Shown: piece after piece, positions 20,762-28,515 of the stretch | Numbering within the stretch: position 1 is the first letter of the stretch | How the letters are laid out: every line of letters starts with the position of its first letter | Source: Candidatus Aenigmatarchaeota archaeon | GTDB lineage: Archaea > Aenigmatarchaeota > Aenigmatarchaeia > QMZP01 | Direction of reading: 5' to 3' | DNA: 44,433 bases | NCBI GenBank assembly: GCA_026397335.1 | Contig: JAPLVB010000017.1 | Span: 1-44,433, forward strand | Program-made: the position numbers and the translations under genes | The notes under the pieces: model-generated | What the model saw: the letters and a program-made list of their open reading frames with translations, nothing else | What the model was told of the DNA's origin: nothing | The model's database searches: none

Positions 20762-23632
20762 CTAATCCTTCCAGAACCTTCTGTTCCTTGCGTAAGTCTG
20801 CTCTGCGCGGAGGATATCCTGGAGCAGCTCGTCATCTGTGTGCATTTTCGCGAGAATGCGGCCTGCTGCTTTCCTTCCCACTCCGCGGCCTGCCAACGCT
20901 ATAACCGCATTGCGGCCGGAGGATATCACAAGCGAAGCGGAGTCGCTCATCATCTCCCAGTGCTTTGCGTCCCACTCCTTGAGGCGTTTGCCTGCAATCG
21001 CTTTCTTCGCGAGCTGCTGGGCTTCCAGGACATATTTGGAGGGGACGACGGACACGAGACCTGCCTCGCATATAGGGCACTGTATTCGTTTCGGGAGATC
21101 CTCCACTGCATATATGGTTGCCCATTTTCCGCAGTTGGCACACACGAGGCCAACGCGAGTCTCCATAAGCCGCTTCTTGAAAATCTCGAATATCTCTTTG
21201 TCCGGTCTTTCTGGCGCTACTATCTCATATTTGCGCATCAGGCCTGCCTCTGCAAAGGGGGAGAGGCCAGTCTCTATTGTCAGTTTCAGCTTTCCTGAAT
21301 GTAGGGATTCGAGGACGGATTTTGCTTTCTCCACATCCAGCTTCTCATGGAAGACCTCGTTAAGCGCTTCCCTGTAAACAGGCGTGCCTGAATATGCTTC
21401 CGCGACTTTTTTTATGTAGCCTTTTCCGTATTCTGCATCCTTGGAGATTACTCCAAACCTCTTTGCAACATGGATGAACCTCCATATAAACAGTTCTGTG
21501 TTGGGAAGGATTGCCATGAGTATTGGTTCCAGGACTTCAGGTTTGAGTGTCCTGAAAGTGTCTATCGCTTCAGACCAGTCAGAGGATTTCTGGAGCTTCA
21601 GGATTATCCTGTAGGGATCGGACTGCAGGCCCACGGAGCCTGTGCGGGTTGTGAGAAGGGCTGCGAGAACGCGGCCTATGGTGTCATTCACAAGAGAACC
21701 CCATGGAGCGTGAATTATGAGCCAGGAGTCTTCTATGTCAGCATAATGCTCAATGAGAATCTCTGTGTCACTTGGAACGAAACCCCATTTCGCCTGCCTC
21801 TTAACATAGGCGAGCATTTTCTCGGCTGTCTCTTTTGTGACAGGATAGGAGGAGGTTATCCACTCTATAACCTTGGATTGGGGAAGGGGAAGCTTCCTGG
21901 ATATATCCTTGCGGAGTTTCGCAACGGATTGTGAGACTTCGTACGGGACAGGTATGAGCTCTCCCTCCCATGCTGGTATGGCTCCCTGTATACCCTTGAG
22001 CGGCTCTGCGAAAATCTTCTTTGGGGTGATATCAAGTATTCTCCAGGCCTGGCCTTTGACTATGAAGGATGTTCCCGGGTTTCCGTGCAGTGCAATGAAT
22101 TCTGCATCCAGGCTCCCTACTGGCTTGTTTGAGACAACATCGAACAGGATGTAATTCTTCACGTCCGGGATTGTGGTAAGGTTTGAGTAATAGTAAACCC
22201 AGGCCTTCTGCCTGCGCCTGAGCTCAGGCTTTTCCGCAAACTTGGAATCAACCCAGAGGAAACCGAGCTTTTGCATGAGCCTGGCTGCGTCCAGAAACTC
22301 CTCTTTGGTCAGGTCCTTGAAAGGCTCTGCCCTCTTTATGATTTCATAAGCCTTGTCATGCGTGATTTTGTATTCCTCCAGGGCAAGACCCACAATCTGG
22401 TGGCCAAGCACGTCCCAGCCTTTCGGGTAAGTTATGGTGGGCTCAACCCAGCCTTTCTTTGCAAGAGTCGCTATTACAGTAGACTCAAAAGCGTCGTCTG
22501 AGTCGGTGGATATTATTACCCCGTCTGACAAGCGGGAGAGCGAATGGCCTGAGCGGCCAACCCGCTGGAGGAGCTTTGAGACCTGCCTCGGGGACATGTA
22601 CTGTATCACAAAATCTATTGCCCCTATGTCTATCCCAAGCTCGAGGCTGGATGTGCATATCAGGGCCTTGAGCTCGCTTGCCTTGAATGCTTCCTCAGCG
22701 CTTATGCGCACGTTTTTGGAGAGAGAGGAGTGGTGGGTCTCAATCGCGAGATTCTCATCCAGTGCCTTTATGCGGGATGAGAGGATTTCTGCGAACTCTC
22801 TCGTGTTTGTGAACGTGAGGACAGAGTTCTTTTCGTGTATCAGCTGGAGAACTCTCTTGAGGCGGGCTACGGTTTCAGTCCCGACAAGCATCTTATCCTT
22901 CAGGAGCGAGTCCTCATATCTGGCTTTCGGGGACTCCACCTCTATGCGTGTCTGCTTCATCTTTATTGCGTTTATTATTTTGCACGGGATTGCGCGAGGC
23001 CCATCCCTGCACATGGAAAAGAAGCCCACAATCTTCTCGGGAGTTCCCACAGTAGCGGATAAAGCGAGAATCCTTGGGGTGGGGTTTCCGGCAGATTTTA
23101 TCAGGGTTTTGAGCCGCTCCAGGCCCACAGTGAGCTGCAGTCCTCTCTTGTTCGGGACAAGCTCATGAACTTCATCTATCACAATGTAGCGGATGTTCTT
23201 CATGTGCTCTCTCATCAGCTTTCCTATAAGCACTGCCTGAAGCGTCTCGGGTGTGACAATAAGCATGTCAGGCGGGTTATCGGCCTGCATCTTCCTCTCA
23301 TACTGGGAGGTGTCGCCGTGGCGCACGCTCACATCCATTTCCAGGTGGTTGGCCCACCAGAGTATGCGGTTCTGCAGGTCGCGGTTGAGGCTCCTGAGGG
23401 GGGTTATGTAAAGGATGGAAACTGGCTTGGGCTTTTCCCTGAGCCACAGGTCGAATATCGGAAGCATGCAGGCCTCTGTCTTTCCCGAGCCTGTTTCCGA
23501 GATTGTGAGAACGTTATGGCCTGAAAGTATCTCGGGTATCACATCCTGCTGGATTGGAGTCGGACTGCTAAACCTCTGGCTGACCAAATCGCGCAGCTGG
23601 GGTTCAAGCAAAGAAAACACATTTTTGGACAT
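20762..23632 (-). CDS. lhr: Lhr-type superfamily 2 helicase with C-terminal zinc ribbon
   Basis: 956 residues. The Q-motif and Walker A are SPTPIQQD and TISETGSGKT (44-52 region), Walker B is DEVH at 153-156 (VIDEVHELVP), followed by LSATVG, the second RecA domain (ICTSSLELGIDIGAIDFVIQ, QRVGRSGH), the winged helix and the Lhr-core beta-sheet region. A four-Cys ribbon (CANCGKW... CPICEAG) precedes a helix-hairpin-helix-like end. Lhr proteins are DNA-translocating helicases linked to repair of alkylated or stalled DNA. The ICC-like phosphoesterase often found with Lhr is at 38303 here. The start lies 12 bp from a perfect 22-bp palindrome. Confidence 0.96.
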   Translation of the reverse strand: MSKNVFSLLEPQLRDLVSQRFSSPTPIQQDVIPEILSGHNVLTISETGSGKTEACMLPIFDLWLREKPKPVSILYITPLRSLNRDLQNRILWWANHLEMDVSVRHGDTSQYERKMQADNPPDMLIVTPETLQAVLIGKLMREHMKNIRYIVIDEVHELVPNKRGLQLTVGLERLKTLIKSAGNPTPRILALSATVGTPEKIVGFFSMCRDGPRAIPCKIINAIKMKQTRIEVESPKARYEDSLLKDKMLVGTETVARLKRVLQLIHEKNSVLTFTNTREFAEILSSRIKALDENLAIETHHSSLSKNVRISAEEAFKASELKALICTSSLELGIDIGAIDFVIQYMSPRQVSKLLQRVGRSGHSLSRLSDGVIISTDSDDAFESTVIATLAKKGWVEPTITYPKGWDVLGHQIVGLALEEYKITHDKAYEIIKRAEPFKDLTKEEFLDAARLMQKLGFLWVDSKFAEKPELRRRQKAWVYYYSNLTTIPDVKNYILFDVVSNKPVGSLDAEFIALHGNPGTSFIVKGQAWRILDITPKKIFAEPLKGIQGAIPAWEGELIPVPYEVSQSVAKLRKDISRKLPLPQSKVIEWITSSYPVTKETAEKMLAYVKRQAKWGFVPSDTEILIEHYADIEDSWLIIHAPWGSLVNDTIGRVLAALLTTRTGSVGLQSDPYRIILKLQKSSDWSEAIDTFRTLKPEVLEPILMAILPNTELFIWRFIHVAKRFGVISKDAEYGKGYIKKVAEAYSGTPVYREALNEVFHEKLDVEKAKSVLESLHSGKLKLTIETGLSPFAEAGLMRKYEIVAPERPDKEIFEIFKKRLMETRVGLVCANCGKWATIYAVEDLPKRIQCPICEAGLVSVVPSKYVLEAQQLAKKAIAGKRLKEWDAKHWEMMSDSASLVISSGRNAVIALAGRGVGRKAAGRILAKMHTDDELLQDILRAEQTYARNRRFWKD

Positions 23633-23642
23633 AATTTCGTTT

Positions 23643-23664
23643 GAAAGTGACTCTTGTCACTTTC
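23643..23664. promoter_or_regulatory. Perfect 9-bp palindrome in the lhr leader
   Basis: GAAAGTGAC (23643-23651), TCTT, GTCACTTTC (23656-23664). On the coding (minus) strand it separates a possible Shine-Dalgarno (AAAGGAGAG) from the ATG by about 32 nt and would fold into an RNA hairpin. Near-identical to 14359-14380. Confidence 0.6.
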
Positions 23665-23687
23665 TCTCCTTTAGTCGACACCTAGCG

Positions 23688-23704
23688 ATATAACAGTGTT
23701 ATAT
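23688..23704 (-). promoter_or_regulatory. Palindromic TATA region of lhr
   Basis: ATATAACA (23688-23695), a central G, TGTTATAT (23697-23704): a perfect 8-bp palindrome about 60 bp before the lhr start. TTATAT within it could be the TATA box, with the start site about 40 nt ahead of the ATG. The palindrome would let a dimeric regulator compete with TBP. Confidence 0.45.
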
Positions 23705-23782
23705 AGACCGACATACTTTTTGAGCCATATGTATATATTAGAACTTATTTATAAACTTTGGATTTGAGAAATTTCCTTAAAT

Positions 23783-24196
23783 TCAAATATCCAGCGCAAC
23801 CCGCGTCTTGAACCCGTCTTTCATCTTCTCGAAAAGGTACTTGTAATATGTGACCGCCTTGACCACGGTCCCTCCCTTCTCAGGCGAGGCGGGCTCCCCC
23901 CAGCACTTCGCTTTTATACGCTTCCCGGAAATCTCCAGGATATCGAACTTCGAGAAGAACATTCCCTTGATATCCACCGTGGCTATGAGCTCCTGTAGCC
24001 AGGCTATCATGAGTTTGTCCGCGTTCTCAGCCTTTGCTTCTATCAAAACCGCTTTTCTCGGCTTTATCTTCTCTATCTGGCAGATTACCTTGAACATGGC
24101 TTCCGCTGCGTTAGCGAAAACCTCTTTCATGCTCTTCCCGTACGCCTCGAACATCACATCAGAGGTCAGGTCATCTATGAATTTGTATTTTTCCAT
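23783..24196 (-). CDS. Archease
   Basis: 137 residues with the archease pattern: D-x-T-x-D-V-M-F-E-A-Y-G-K-S near the N-terminus, K-S-M-K-E-V-F-A-N-A-A-E-A-M-F, then LMIAWLQELIA, KCWGEPAS, VKAVTYYKY and the terminal R-V-A-L-D-I. The Asp/acidic cluster binds metal. Archease activates the RNA ligase RtcB by promoting guanylylation, and so supports tRNA exon joining. This fits the intron-containing tRNA-Thr in this window. RtcB itself is not here. The usual His of DHTAD is Leu here and the usual Ala is Ser (DLTSD), a small departure from the consensus. Confidence 0.92.
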   Translation of the reverse strand: MEKYKFIDDLTSDVMFEAYGKSMKEVFANAAEAMFKVICQIEKIKPRKAVLIEAKAENADKLMIAWLQELIATVDIKGMFFSKFDILEISGKRIKAKCWGEPASPEKGGTVVKAVTYYKYLFEKMKDGFKTRVALDI

Positions 24197-24204
24197 AAGA
24201 CCAC

Positions 24205-24636
24205 TCAGTGCTTGTAGATTTCCTTGTCCAGATAATTCATTATCATCTTCCTGCTGGGAGGGAACGTGTTCTTTGGCAAATCATCCAGTGGAAACCACTC
24301 CCACTCCACTATCTCGTCAGGTTCCATCACCCTCGGCTTGCCTGAGAATTCAGTTGCAAGAAACCCGATAGTTATGAATTGGTTGTCAGGAACCATATCG
24401 TTCCCTATGCTTACTATTTCCAGCTTCTTCACATCTATCCCTGTCTCTTCCTTTACCTCTTTTATGGCCTGTCCGAACAGGGTCTCGTGGAAATCCAGCT
24501 TGCCTCCTGGGCAGGTCCAAGTGCCTTCCCCGTGCAGCTCGCTATCAGCTTTCTTGGCGTCTTCATGTCTCTTTCCCAGAAGGACTTTCCCGTCCCTGAT
24601 AAGCAGCACGCCCACGCCGGCTCTTACTACGTTCAT
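24205..24636 (-). CDS. Nudix hydrolase
   Basis: 143 residues. The Nudix box is GGKLDFHETLFGQAIKEVKE followed by ETGI: the pattern G-x5-E-x7-x-E-V-x-E-E-x-G-I is complete except that Lys replaces the usual Arg before the first Glu. TWTCPGGKLDFHE resembles nucleotide-triphosphate or ADP-ribose hydrolases of the plant-MTH/NUDT15 type. The substrate is unknown. It is in the same direction as archease, 8 bp upstream, and probably co-transcribed. A third Nudix domain in about 6 kb stands out. Confidence 0.88.
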   Translation of the reverse strand: MNVVRAGVGVLLIRDGKVLLGKRHEDAKKADSELHGEGTWTCPGGKLDFHETLFGQAIKEVKEETGIDVKKLEIVSIGNDMVPDNQFITIGFLATEFSGKPRVMEPDEIVEWEWFPLDDLPKNTFPPSRKMIMNYLDKEIYKH

Positions 24637-24681
24637 TTAGACACCTTGTAAGAAATTGACCCTAGAATTTAAAAGCCGAGC

Positions 24682-25110
24682 CTACACCTTCGGCACCGGG
24701 TGCCTGGCCCCGCAGGCCTCGCATTTCATTATCATGTATTCGCCCTCCTTCACGAGCTTTGTGTCAGGCTTCTTGCACTCTGTACAGAACACATAGGCCT
24801 TCGCGTACTTGTCTATCTTGCTGTTGACAGCGTCCTCTGAAAAACTCCCTATAACAGTGAGCCTGGGACCTGACAGTTCGCCTGACGTGGCTAACTCTTT
24901 AAGAAGGAATTTTAGGACATGATTCTGCTCCCTTCTCAGGTGGCTGGCAATTTCCGTGAAATTCGTTATTATGGTCTTCTGGCCTGCCCTGAGTATCTGG
25001 GCTTTCGGGATCTCGAACCGTTCTTTCGCTTCCGCCTCTTTCGGGACTTTCTTCAGGCCTTTCTTCAGCAGCTCCTCATAGGAAGGCAAATCGGACATAA
25101 GCTCACTCAT
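24682..25110 (-). CDS. Translation initiation factor aIF2 beta subunit
   Basis: 142 residues. The eIF2B/eIF5-type fold is visible: K-x-Q-I-L-R-A-G-Q-K-T-I-I-T-N-F, the helix LRREQNHVLKFLLKELATSG, SGPRLTVIGSFSEDAVNSKI and the C-terminal zinc finger (C-x2-C... C-x2-C: CTECKKPDTKL, MKCEACGARHPV). aIF2 beta joins alpha and gamma to bring initiator tRNA to the ribosome. The ATG at 25110 is preceded by a perfect stem-loop at 25125-25143. It starts a minus-strand cluster (aIF2-beta, Nudix, archease). Confidence 0.96.
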   Translation of the reverse strand: MSELMSDLPSYEELLKKGLKKVPKEAEAKERFEIPKAQILRAGQKTIITNFTEIASHLRREQNHVLKFLLKELATSGELSGPRLTVIGSFSEDAVNSKIDKYAKAYVFCTECKKPDTKLVKEGEYMIMKCEACGARHPVPKV

Positions 25111-25124
25111 TCCCTTTCTGGAAA

Positions 25125-25143
25125 GAAGGTGCTTCGCACCTTC
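25125..25143 (-). promoter_or_regulatory. Hairpin before aIF2-beta (GAAGGTGC/GCACCTTC)
   Basis: GAAGGTGC (25125-25132) and GCACCTTC (25136-25143) with a three-base loop form a perfect 8-bp palindrome 15 bp before the ATG. If transcription starts at about 25143, judged from a TATA-like tract near 25168, the mRNA would begin with this hairpin. Its core matches the GAARGTG/CACYTTC palindromes elsewhere in the window. Confidence 0.5.
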
Positions 25144-25203
25144 AAACTATTAATATAGCTGGGTATTTAGATATGTTTATATATCAGAAAGGCAAATATA
25201 TAT

Positions 25204-25301
25204 AGTGCTTTCAGGGGGATACTTCATAATAAGGCACTAAAATAAGAGAAAACGTAAGCTCGGTTTCAATTGCAGTTGAAGCCAAGCTTGGGGGCGTTTT
25301 C
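25204..25301 (+). ncRNA. Candidate structured RNA between aIF2-beta and ftsZ
   Basis: TTTATATAT (25176-25184) predicts a start near 25204. From there AGTGC can pair with GCACT at 25234-25238. A long stem follows: GAAAACG (25248-25254) with CGTTTTC (25295-25301), and inside it AAGCT/AGCTT (25256-25260, 25285-25289), GG/CC and TTCAA/TTGAA (25265-25269, 25276-25280) with a six-base loop. No reading frame explains it. It may be an independent small RNA or an attenuator ahead of ftsZ, which also has its own TATA box at 25362. This rests on structure and promoter position only. Confidence 0.45.
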
Positions 25302-25361
25302 GCTTGAATTCGGCTAATTCTGGTTACTTGAAAATATAACCATAAAATAATTGGAAAACCC

Positions 25362-25369
25362 TATATAAA
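25362..25369 (+). promoter_or_regulatory. ftsZ TATA box with a flanking inverted repeat
   Basis: TATATAAA (25362-25369) predicts a start near 25391, giving a leader of about 60 nt. ATACTCAAA (25379-25387) and TTTGAGTAT (25410-25418) are a perfect 9-bp inverted repeat that brackets the predicted start, an operator-like placement. Confidence 0.6.
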
Positions 25370-25440
25370 CCGATTTCGATACTCAAAAACAACCGTCAAA
25401 AAGCGTATATTTGAGTATACAGGTTTATGTGGGTTATAAT

Positions 25441-25450
25441 AGGAGGGGGA
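25441..25450 (+). promoter_or_regulatory. Strong ftsZ Shine-Dalgarno
   Basis: AGGAGGGGGA ends 2 bp before the ATG at 25453 and fixes this start over an in-frame GTG-like start 14 codons upstream. It contrasts with the mostly leaderless genes around it and suggests high translation. Confidence 0.75.
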
Positions 25451-25452
25451 CC

Positions 25453-26577
25453 ATGGAATCGTTCGTTCAAGAGGTAATGCAAAGAAGTGCCTGCGTGGAT
25501 CCTACAGCAACTGAACAGGACGCGGCCTCGAAGCTGGCAAGCAGCATACAGGACGAGTTCGGCCTCAACGTGAAGGATGCGCGAATCCTTGTTGTGGGCG
25601 TAGGCGGCGCAGGAAACAACTGCGTCAGGAGATTAACCGAAATGGGAATAAAGGGAGCAAGCACAATAGCAGTAAACACAGACGCCAAGCACCTTTCCGT
25701 AACGAAATCGGATAAGAAGCTCCTGATAGGAAGGGATCTCACAAGGGGATTGGGAGCAGGCGGATTCCCTGATGTAGGAAGAAGAGCAGCTGAAGAGAGC
25801 GATAAGGATATCAGAAAATTAACCGAAGGCGCTGACATGATTTACCTGTGCACAGGACTGGGCGGAGGCACAGGAACAGGCGCATCTCCTGTCATCGCAA
25901 GAATCGCAAAGGAGCAGGGAGCTATAGTGATAGGATGCACAACAATGCCCTTCAAAATCGAAGGCGCCAGGATGGGCAAGGCCGAAGATGGCTTGTCTAA
26001 GCTCAGGCAGTATTGCGACACTGTTATAGTGATAGAGAATGACAAGCTCCTTAAGGTCGCTGGCGATCTTCCGCTGCAGCAAGCGTTTGGAGTCGCGGAC
26101 AACCTGATATCTTCAATCATAAAGGGAGTCACGGAAACCATATCGCTTCCTTCGCTTGTAAACCTTGACTATGCAGACGTTAAGGCCATAATGCACTCAG
26201 GAGGCGTCGCAGCCGTGGGAGTCGGAGAATCCAACACAAACAACCGCGCTGAAGAGGCTGTAACAAAAGCTATGACCAACCCGCTTCTTGAGGTAAGCTA
26301 CGGAGGAGGAACAGGCGCTCTCATACACATAACAGGAGGAAAGGACCTCAGGCTTGACGAAGTCAACACGATTGGTGAATACGTTTCCAAGCAGCTGGAT
26401 CCGGACGCACAGGTCATATGGGGAGCCAGAGTAGACCCGGGCTTTGACGGAAAGATAAGGGTAATAACAATAATCACCGGGGTAAAGTCGCCATACATCA
26501 TAGGACCTATGGAATTCGAGAGGCAAGAGACAAAGAAGGACTTTGCGCAGGAGCTGGGGATACCCATATTGCGCTAG
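25453..26577 (+). CDS. ftsZ: Cell division GTPase FtsZ
   Basis: 374 residues. The tubulin signature GGGTGTG is at 137-143, preceded by the N-terminal nucleotide strand ILVVGVGGAGNNCVRR and followed by NTDAKHL, the T7-synergy loop region (NLDYADVKAIMHSGG) and the C-terminal sheet (VIWGARVDPGFDGKIRVITIITGV). The N-terminal 40 residues before the core are typical of archaeal FtsZ1/FtsZ2, and the short C-terminal tail (DFAQELGIPILR) is the likely membrane-adaptor binding site. Division by FtsZ indicates a lineage that does not rely on ESCRT-III alone. A hairpin terminator follows. Confidence 0.97.
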   Translation: MESFVQEVMQRSACVDPTATEQDAASKLASSIQDEFGLNVKDARILVVGVGGAGNNCVRRLTEMGIKGASTIAVNTDAKHLSVTKSDKKLLIGRDLTRGLGAGGFPDVGRRAAEESDKDIRKLTEGADMIYLCTGLGGGTGTGASPVIARIAKEQGAIVIGCTTMPFKIEGARMGKAEDGLSKLRQYCDTVIVIENDKLLKVAGDLPLQQAFGVADNLISSIIKGVTETISLPSLVNLDYADVKAIMHSGGVAAVGVGESNTNNRAEEAVTKAMTNPLLEVSYGGGTGALIHITGGKDLRLDEVNTIGEYVSKQLDPDAQVIWGARVDPGFDGKIRVITIITGVKSPYIIGPMEFERQETKKDFAQELGIPILR

Positions 26578-26614
26578 ACCTTTCTCCCCCCTCCTTTGAA
26601 CCATTTGAATTTTG

Positions 26615-26632
26615 GGGGCCTTTCTAGGCCCC
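26615..26632 (+). terminator. Hairpin terminator after ftsZ
   Basis: GGGGCC (26615-26620) and GGCCCC (26627-26632) with a six-base loop, followed by TTTATGTTTATTT. It lies 38 bp after the ftsZ stop. Confidence 0.7.
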
Positions 26633-26724
26633 TTTATGTTTATTTCTGAGATTCTGAGTCTGTTTTTGGAATTTCTGGAACATCCGTGTTTTATAAAATT
26701 TACTATTATAGACCGCCTGAGACG

Positions 26725-27468
26725 ATGAAAGAAAAGATGCTAGAGGACCTGGGATTGTCAAAGAATGAGATAAAGGTTTATCTGACGCTCCTGAGGCTGG
26801 GTTCCGCCCCTGTCGGCAAGATTACGGAAGGGTCGGGAGTCCACAGGAGGAACGTGTATGATGCCGTAGAGAGGCTGATAAAGAGAAGCATGATCGGCTA
26901 TGTGACCAAAGACAAAGTGAAGCATTTTGAGATAGCGAATCCCAACCAATTGTTGGATATGGTGAATGAAGAAAAGAATCTCGTGGAAAGAAAGACCGCT
27001 GGCATAAAATCCGTTCTCCCCGAGATGCTGCTTACTTACAATTCCAGGAAGGAAAGGGAAGACGTAAACATTTACAGGGGGAAGAAAGGCATAGTCACGA
27101 TCCTGAACGACATAATAAATACGGGCAAAGAGAACCTTGTCCTGGGAGCGAAGGTCCCGAAAAAGCTCCTGCCGCTCGTCGAGAATTATCACAGGAAAAG
27201 ATTGCAGGCAAAAATCCCCCTCAAGATGATATTCAACAGGATGGATCTCGAAAGGGGCAGGTCGCTCGCGAAAAAGCCGCATACCGAGGTAAGATTCATG
27301 CCGAACAGCTACGATTCGCCCGTCACGGTCAACATCTACGGGGACAAGGTCGGACTGCTCATCTGGTCGGAAGCCGCCCCGCTGGGGATCCTTATAAAAA
27401 ACTACAACGCTTACGTCGGCTTCAGGGAATTCTTCAGGATGATATGGGCTGCTGCGGAGAAAGCGTAG
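26725..27468 (+). CDS. TrmB-family transcriptional regulator
   Basis: 247 residues from ATG 26725. A longer frame starting with GTG at 26686 overlaps the TATA box TTTTATAAAAT (26688-26698), so it is rejected. The N-terminal TrmB winged helix reads GLSKNEIKVYLTLLRLGSAP, VGKITEGSGVHRRNVYDAVE, RLIKRSMIGYV. After a linker helix (EEKNLVERKTAGIKSVLPEM) comes the PLD-like TrmB C-terminal domain (VNIYRGKKGIVTILNDII... LVLGAKVPKKLLPLVENYHRKR). TrmB proteins control sugar or energy metabolism in archaea. It may regulate the PyrE/PyrF-like pair downstream (inference). Confidence 0.85.
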   Translation: MKEKMLEDLGLSKNEIKVYLTLLRLGSAPVGKITEGSGVHRRNVYDAVERLIKRSMIGYVTKDKVKHFEIANPNQLLDMVNEEKNLVERKTAGIKSVLPEMLLTYNSRKEREDVNIYRGKKGIVTILNDIINTGKENLVLGAKVPKKLLPLVENYHRKRLQAKIPLKMIFNRMDLERGRSLAKKPHTEVRFMPNSYDSPVTVNIYGDKVGLLIWSEAAPLGILIKNYNAYVGFREFFRMIWAAAEKA

Positions 27469-27525
27469 CAGTGTGTGGTGCTATCACCGCACAGGCATAT
27501 AATCCCCCCGCCGAATTCGTTCTTC

Positions 27526-28515
27526 ATGACAGGCTGGGAGAAGCTGAAAGAAGATTTGATGGGGTCTAATGAAGTAATACAGAATGCTATTAAAAAATGT
27601 GGAGCGTCTTTTGAAAAGGGAAAAGAAGAGAAATTAACCAAAAAGGAAATCGCCAAAATTCTTGCAACAGAGCTTTTTGAAATCACAAACGGAACCGGTC
27701 AGAAATTGGTTGAAGTAAGGGATTACGATGCTATGAAGAAAAAAGGCCCATTTAAGTATTCTGGCCAGGTTGATACTTTACATGCAGAAGGCCTGTTGCC
27801 ACATGATTTGTTTGAACAATTCCAAGAATTAGGTCTTGGCAGACATTCTGGACCTTCTTATCTAAGAGTAAAAGGGTTGATAACCGATGATGAAACAAGG
27901 GATGTACTAGGAAAACAAATGGCATATTTGCTAAAAGATTACTTTAAGGAGAAACCTCCTTCAAAGGAAGGCTATGTTCTGCTGGTTCCAAACATGACTG
28001 GTGGTGCCTGGATAGGCATTAAAACAAAGGAGCAATCCAAAGGCGTTTTGCCACCTGAAGTCAAATTATGGAGAACCACACCCTATGCGAGAGAGACAAG
28101 AAAAACAATAGACGTAATCCCTCAGGAGGCGAAGATTGTTGACTATATAGAAGGGGTTCTTCCTTCGCCAGATGAGACATCGGCTATTGTAAGCTTTGAG
28201 GAATTGAGGACGACAGCAGAAACTACAAAAAATGCAATAAACATTTTCAGAGGGTTTGAATATATTGATCCTGAATTTATTGCAAGTTGTGTGTTTGATT
28301 ATAGACATCCTGCAGGAACTGAAAGATTAAAAAGAATGCATGTTTCAGAATTGTATTTAGTTGGTGGTGCAGATTTCTTTGAAGCTACAAGGGAATTGGG
28401 CTATATTTCGGAATCTCAGTATAAAACCACAGTTGATTGGCTGAGCGATTGGCATGGGTTTTCGAGAGAAATGATGCCTATATTGAAGGAACGAAAACTG
28501 AGGGGTGAGTTATAA
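27526..28515 (+). CDS. Divergent orotate-phosphoribosyltransferase-like protein (PyrE-like)
   Basis: 329 residues. The start at ATG 27526 has a TATA box (CATATAAT, 27496-27503) about 26 bp before it, so the message is leaderless. The PRPP-binding loop VSFEELRTTAETT (222-234) aligns with the OPRT pattern V-E-D-V-I-T-T-G-G-S-T: two acidic residues, TT and T kept, the glycines replaced. An earlier strand and loop (YVLLVPNMTGGAWIG, 150-164) and a KLWRTTPYARETRKT segment resemble the pyrophosphate and Arg-Lys loops. The C-terminal 90 residues are extra. It is about 110 residues longer than ordinary PyrE. It overlaps the PyrF-like gene by one base. Orotate need not be the substrate. Confidence 0.68.
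   Translation: MTGWEKLKEDLMGSNEVIQNAIKKCGASFEKGKEEKLTKKEIAKILATELFEITNGTGQKLVEVRDYDAMKKKGPFKYSGQVDTLHAEGLLPHDLFEQFQELGLGRHSGPSYLRVKGLITDDETRDVLGKQMAYLLKDYFKEKPPSKEGYVLLVPNMTGGAWIGIKTKEQSKGVLPPEVKLWRTTPYARETRKTIDVIPQEAKIVDYIEGVLPSPDETSAIVSFEELRTTAETTKNAINIFRGFEYIDPEFIASCVFDYRHPAGTERLKRMHVSELYLVGGADFFEATRELGYISESQYKTTVDWLSDWHGFSREMMPILKERKLRGEL

Noticed and set aside
22434..23168. 244-codon plus-strand frame inside lhr
   Set aside because: Antisense to the helicase core with conserved motifs; no independent coding evidence.
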